Made by a program: the position numbers and the translations under genes | In this document: positions 35,522 through 38,372 of the stretch, one piece after another | How the letters are laid out: every line of letters starts with the position of its first letter | Numbering within the stretch: position 1 is the stretch's first letter | Notes under the pieces: model-generated | The model's database searches: none | What the model saw: only the letters and a program-made list of their open reading frames with translations | What the model was told of the DNA's origin: nothing | Assembly (NCBI GenBank): GCA_029561305.1 | Contig: JAKQJG010000189.1 | Span: 1 to 38,372 of the forward strand | Direction of reading: 5' to 3' | Length of the DNA: 38,372 bases | Origin: Bacteroidota bacterium | Lineage (GTDB): Bacteria; Bacteroidota; Bacteroidia; Chitinophagales; Chitinophagaceae

Positions 35522-35916
35522 AACTGTATCCTCTTCCGGAACTCTTTTACTTCTCCTTTCTTTTTTTTGCTGTCTAATCGTTTTTCTTTAGCCGCCTTGC
35601 TTATTTTGGTGGGTCTTCGCTTTTTAGGAACGATCAGTGATTTTGTAACCAGTGCGTTCATTTTCTTTACCACCAGTTGTTTGTTTCCCAGTTGTGTCCT
35701 TTCTTCCTGGCTTTTCACCAACAGCATGCCATCAGCGTTTATTTTGGTGGTCAATTTTTCTAAAAGCAGGTTTTTTTGTTCTTCCGTCACTAAAGCAGAG
35801 GCCGCAATATTCCAGTATCCTTCCACCATTGTTTCCACTTTATTTACATTTTGGCCCCCTTTGCCACCACTACGGGCAGTCTTAAATGTTATTTCACTAC
35901 TGATGTCCATATCCAA
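35518..35916 (-). CDS. arfB: alternative ribosome-rescue factor / peptidyl-tRNA hydrolase ArfB
   Basis: 132 aa. The GGQ catalytic motif is at 20-22 in ARSGGKGGQNVNKVET, and the basic C-terminal tail (KKRRPTKISKAAKEKRL ... KKKKGEVKEFRKR) is the part that enters the empty mRNA channel of stalled ribosomes. ArfB hydrolyses peptidyl-tRNA on ribosomes lacking a stop codon. Start 35916 (MDMDI) or 35910 are both possible. It converges on the small membrane gene with a 4-base overlap. Confidence 0.92.
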   Translation of the reverse strand: MDMDISSEITFKTARSGGKGGQNVNKVETMVEGYWNIAASALVTEEQKNLLLEKLTTKINADGMLLVKSQEERTQLGNKQLVVKKMNALVTKSLIVPKKRRPTKISKAAKEKRLDSKKKKGEVKEFRKRIQF

Positions 35917-35983
35917 AATTACCTTTTTTGCGTATTTGGCATTGTAAAAGCGGTCTTTATAGCGGTTTTTTACAATAAAAAAT

Positions 35984-35991
35984 TACATTTG
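35984..35991 (+). promoter_or_regulatory. -7 box TACATTTG for pcrB
   Basis: TAnnTTTG box 21 bases before the ATG at 36013. No good -33 TTTG at the usual distance, so moderate support. It fixes 36013 as start instead of a longer frame from 35851. Confidence 0.45.
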
Positions 35992-36012
35992 CACCTAACC
36001 AACCACCCGTTG

Positions 36013-36768
36013 ATGATCAAAGGCATATATCATTCACTTACAGAGCGCAAGCGGTCAGGCAAAAAATCATTTGCGGTATTGATCGATCCTGACAAGGTGA
36101 ACGACCAGAGCATGGAACAATTGATCAACTTATCGGTTGATGCAAAGGTCGATTACTTTTTGGTTGGTGGCAGCCTCGTGATCTCCAGTTACTTAGACGA
36201 ATGCCTGCAGCTGATCAAGCGCAGTTGCAATATCCCTACGATCATTTTTCCCGGCAGTCCATCCCAGGTGAGCAAATATGCAGATGCATTGCTGTACCTG
36301 TCTTTGATCAGCGGACGAAACCCTGAATTATTGATCGGTCAGCACGTGGTAAGCGCCCCGGTGGTTAAAAAAAGCGGTCTCGAGATCATGTCAACCGGCT
36401 ATATGGTGGTGGATGGCGGCGCACCTACAACGGTGTCGTATATCTCCAATGCCAGCCCCCTGCCTTCTGATAAAAATGAAATTGCAGTCTGTACTGCCAT
36501 GGCCGGCGAAATGCTGGGCATGAAACTGATCTATATGGATGCCGGCAGCGGCGCCAAAAGGGCTATTCATGAAACCATGATTGAAAAAGTGGCCCAGTCC
36601 ATCGAAGTTCCGCTGATCATTGGTGGCGGTATCATTGAACCTGAAAAAGCCTATATCAATTGCAAGGCAGGTGCCGATGTGATCGTTGTTGGTAATGCCA
36701 TTGAAAAAGATCCTTCGCTTATTAAAGAAATGGCGGCAGCGGTGCATAGTGTGCCGGTGAGGGTGTAG
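36013..36768 (+). CDS. prenylglyceryl-phosphate synthase, PcrB/GGGPS family
   Basis: 251 aa TIM-barrel enzyme: AVLIDPDK (phosphate and Mg region), FLVGGSLV, FPGSPSQVSKYADALLYLSL, VDGGAPTTV, YMDAGSGAKR, IIGGGIIEPEKA and ADVIVVGNAI are the conserved strands and loops. It joins a prenyl diphosphate to glycerol-1-phosphate. The Bacteroidota forms belong to the geranylgeranylglyceryl-phosphate synthase group rather than the heptaprenyl PcrB of Firmicutes; which chain length this one uses cannot be fixed from sequence alone. It converges on the next gene with 2 bases between stop codons. Confidence 0.93.
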   Translation: MIKGIYHSLTERKRSGKKSFAVLIDPDKVNDQSMEQLINLSVDAKVDYFLVGGSLVISSYLDECLQLIKRSCNIPTIIFPGSPSQVSKYADALLYLSLISGRNPELLIGQHVVSAPVVKKSGLEIMSTGYMVVDGGAPTTVSYISNASPLPSDKNEIAVCTAMAGEMLGMKLIYMDAGSGAKRAIHETMIEKVAQSIEVPLIIGGGIIEPEKAYINCKAGADVIVVGNAIEKDPSLIKEMAAAVHSVPVRV

Positions 36769-36770
36769 AT

Positions 36771-38372
36771 TTACCTCCCATTTACATCCAGCTTTACTCC
36801 CGTATTAATGATCATCGGGGCATCTTTCAGCATTTTTAAACTCCTGATCACTGTGCTGGCCGTTAATGTTGGATAGCGGACAGCACTGGATGGTATCACC
36901 ACATCTGTATACTGATCCGGTACAATACCGCAACTCCAGTTGCCTGTTGTAAACCAGTCGGTACTTACCGAGCCAGTCCATACATTTTTAAAACGAAGGG
37001 TGTATTCCTTGCCGTTAGTGCCATTTACCACAGCCCGGTATTTATAGCCGGTGAAAGCCGTATTGGCATTATTTAACTGCAGTGTGGCACTGGTGGCTCC
37101 GGAATAGTTCACCCCGTTGGAAATATTCGTATACCCACTGCCGGTATCTATCTGCCACTGGTAGGTACTGCCGCTCGGCGAAGCTGTAAACGTAACGCTG
37201 CTGCTGCCCTGGCATACCTGGTACAGCGGTGCGATATTGTCTTTGCTCAGCCAGAATTCGCTAAAGCTGTTTACAGTAAATTCTGCATAATAGCCATTGC
37301 CATGCGGAACGATCAAGGTATTGGCAGGCGTGATAAACTGGTAATTGGCAAAATTATCCTCTAACGTGCCGTTCTCTTCTGCAAACTGACCGGTGTATTT
37401 TGTTACACCGAGTTCATAGGCATCATAAGGAATTCCACAAGGCTGGCAACCGGTAGCTGACAACAATGCCCTGGCTTCTTCATCTGTAAAATATAAGCGG
37501 ATACCCACGTTGCTGGCAAAACTATTGCTGCTCCTTATTACATAACTCCGGTCGGCATAGTATTGGTTGTTGCTATTTCTTACCCCGTTGATATGGAGGT
37601 AAGGTTCCACGGTTACTGATCCAAGATTTTGACCATTGGCATTTATTTGTATCAGCACTGAATCACCGGGATCAAAAGATACCCAGTTGCTGCCGGACAC
37701 GTTGGTTGAAATAGCCGATGAAGGTACCACATCCGCAATCACCGCTTTTTCATGTATCCTCACATCATCTATACCAATACCTTCTTCTGTAACACCGGCA
37801 TCGCTGCTCATTACAAAGCGGAAGCGGGCAACGGTATTTGTTAGTGGTATGTCTATACTGGCCACATGCCACCTGTCATCTGTAAAATTCCAGCTGTTGG
37901 TATTCGGGTCTTCGTACCAGTTAGTTCCCTGCCCAACATTGCCTAATTTGGTCCAAACTTTTCCGTCTGTGCTGTATTCCACCCAGGCATAATCGTAATC
38001 CTGCTCTACTTCATAAATATGACTGAAGGAAAGCACAGGGTTAGTCAGCCCGGCAAGGTTGAAACATGGCGTAACGAGATAAGAGGTTTCATAATCTGAA
38101 TAGTTACCATTGAGGTTGGTCGTCCAGGCATTGTTACCATTGGCAGCTTTGTTGATCAATGATTTTGAAGGGGCGCCCCACTGCCAGGTGCCATTGGTGC
38201 CGTAAGTATAAAAGTTGCCGTTAGTGGTTTCAAAATCCTGGTAATAAGGGTAGCTGCTGATCACAGGGCTTCCATGAAAAGTATAAGAAAGAATACTATC
38301 GTTGGATGCGTAGTTATCGCTGCTGAATTTTGCCCATACATCCAGTTTATAATCAGAAAAGGCCGAGAAGTT
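36771..38372 (-). CDS. large secreted adhesin-like protein (C-terminal part; N-terminus outside window)
   Basis: The frame is open from the right edge to TAA at 36771-36773; a GTG at 38264 is internal, since the frame continues to the edge (reading ... WAKFSSDNYASNDSILSY). An MAM/jelly-roll-like module (YYQDFETTNGNF ... NPVLSFSHIYEVEQDYDYAWV ... DDVRIHEK) is followed by an Ig-like or PKD-type region containing CQGSSSVTFTASPSGSTYQWQ and a tail YTDVVIPSSAVRYPTLTAST, then LDVNGR. Such modules are common in Bacteroidota surface proteins that bind or process polymers. A clear T9SS sorting domain is not visible at the C-terminus. Confidence 0.88.
   Translation of the reverse strand, partial: NFSAFSDYKLDVWAKFSSDNYASNDSILSYTFHGSPVISSYPYYQDFETTNGNFYTYGTNGTWQWGAPSKSLINKAANGNNAWTTNLNGNYSDYETSYLVTPCFNLAGLTNPVLSFSHIYEVEQDYDYAWVEYSTDGKVWTKLGNVGQGTNWYEDPNTNSWNFTDDRWHVASIDIPLTNTVARFRFVMSSDAGVTEEGIGIDDVRIHEKAVIADVVPSSAISTNVSGSNWVSFDPGDSVLIQINANGQNLGSVTVEPYLHINGVRNSNNQYYADRSYVIRSSNSFASNVGIRLYFTDEEARALLSATGCQPCGIPYDAYELGVTKYTGQFAEENGTLEDNFANYQFITPANTLIVPHGNGYYAEFTVNSFSEFWLSKDNIAPLYQVCQGSSSVTFTASPSGSTYQWQIDTGSGYTNISNGVNYSGATSATLQLNNANTAFTGYKYRAVVNGTNGKEYTLRFKNVWTGSVSTDWFTTGNWSCGIVPDQYTDVVIPSSAVRYPTLTASTVIRSLKMLKDAPMIINTGVKLDVNGR

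Overview
The window looks like a chromosomal segment of a Bacteroidota bacterium, most likely of the Chitinophagaceae type. The evidence is a type IX secretion (T9SS) sorting domain at the left edge, a GldA-type ABC ATPase, a TonB-dependent receptor with a carboxypeptidase-like N-terminal domain, a PcrB-type prenylglyceryl-phosphate synthase, start codons mostly lacking Shine-Dalgarno sequences, and promoter elements of the Bacteroidota form TTTG/TTG ... TAnnTTTG. No tRNA, rRNA, CRISPR array, transposase or phage gene was seen. Most of the window is ordinary housekeeping DNA with a few accessory patches.

Region 1 (1-7000). The C-terminal end of a T9SS-exported surface protein meets, across a bidirectional terminator, a minus-strand block. 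In transcription order the block is ricT, a terminator, gldA, eno, a divIC/ftsB-like gene, a small unknown gene, then nth and a PorG/DUF6089-like outer-membrane barrel. RicT carries a Cys-rich N-terminus and a long disordered Arg/Gly/Asn/Gln/Pro tail. A terminator-like hairpin lies directly against the nth start codon.

Region 2 (7000-13200). A 340-base gap holds a possible 31-codon microprotein or repeat. After it come holB and a minus-strand series radA-comF-beta-helix lipoprotein-lipoprotein glutathione peroxidase. A 457-base divergent gap follows, with a hairpin that serves neither neighbour and a very good Bacteroidota promoter.

Region 3 (13190-20340). Plus-strand cluster: TonB receptor, secreted helical-repeat protein, six-helix membrane protein and winged-helix regulator (the last two overlap by 8 bases). 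A strong terminator and a small convergent secreted gene follow. Next is an ABC ATPase-permease-LolA-like cluster, which ends one base from convergent pdxA.

Region 4 (21540-29200). rsmA is followed, after a single in-frame stop, by a lipoprotein with a TTG start. Then comes a fused B12-dependent acyl-CoA mutase whose substrate-site residue points to isobutyryl-CoA. An AT-rich patch holds an orphan 206-aa gene and a gene-poor stretch with a promoter. A small secreted protein and an unknown 238-aa protein complete the region.

Region 5 (29370-38372). A bacterial GH63/MGH1-like glucosidase, a small secreted protein, a polysaccharide flippase, a PLDc_N-type small membrane protein, a secreted coiled-coil protein, a small membrane protein, arfB and pcrB. 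The window ends inside a large secreted adhesin-like protein on the minus strand. Several convergent gene pairs here overlap or sit 1-2 bases apart.

I found no single convincing new defence or mobile system. The most novel candidates are the paired small ORF/repeat elements at 7052 and 13061, the AT-rich orphan patch at 26.7-27.9 kb, and the TonB receptor-to-regulator cluster.
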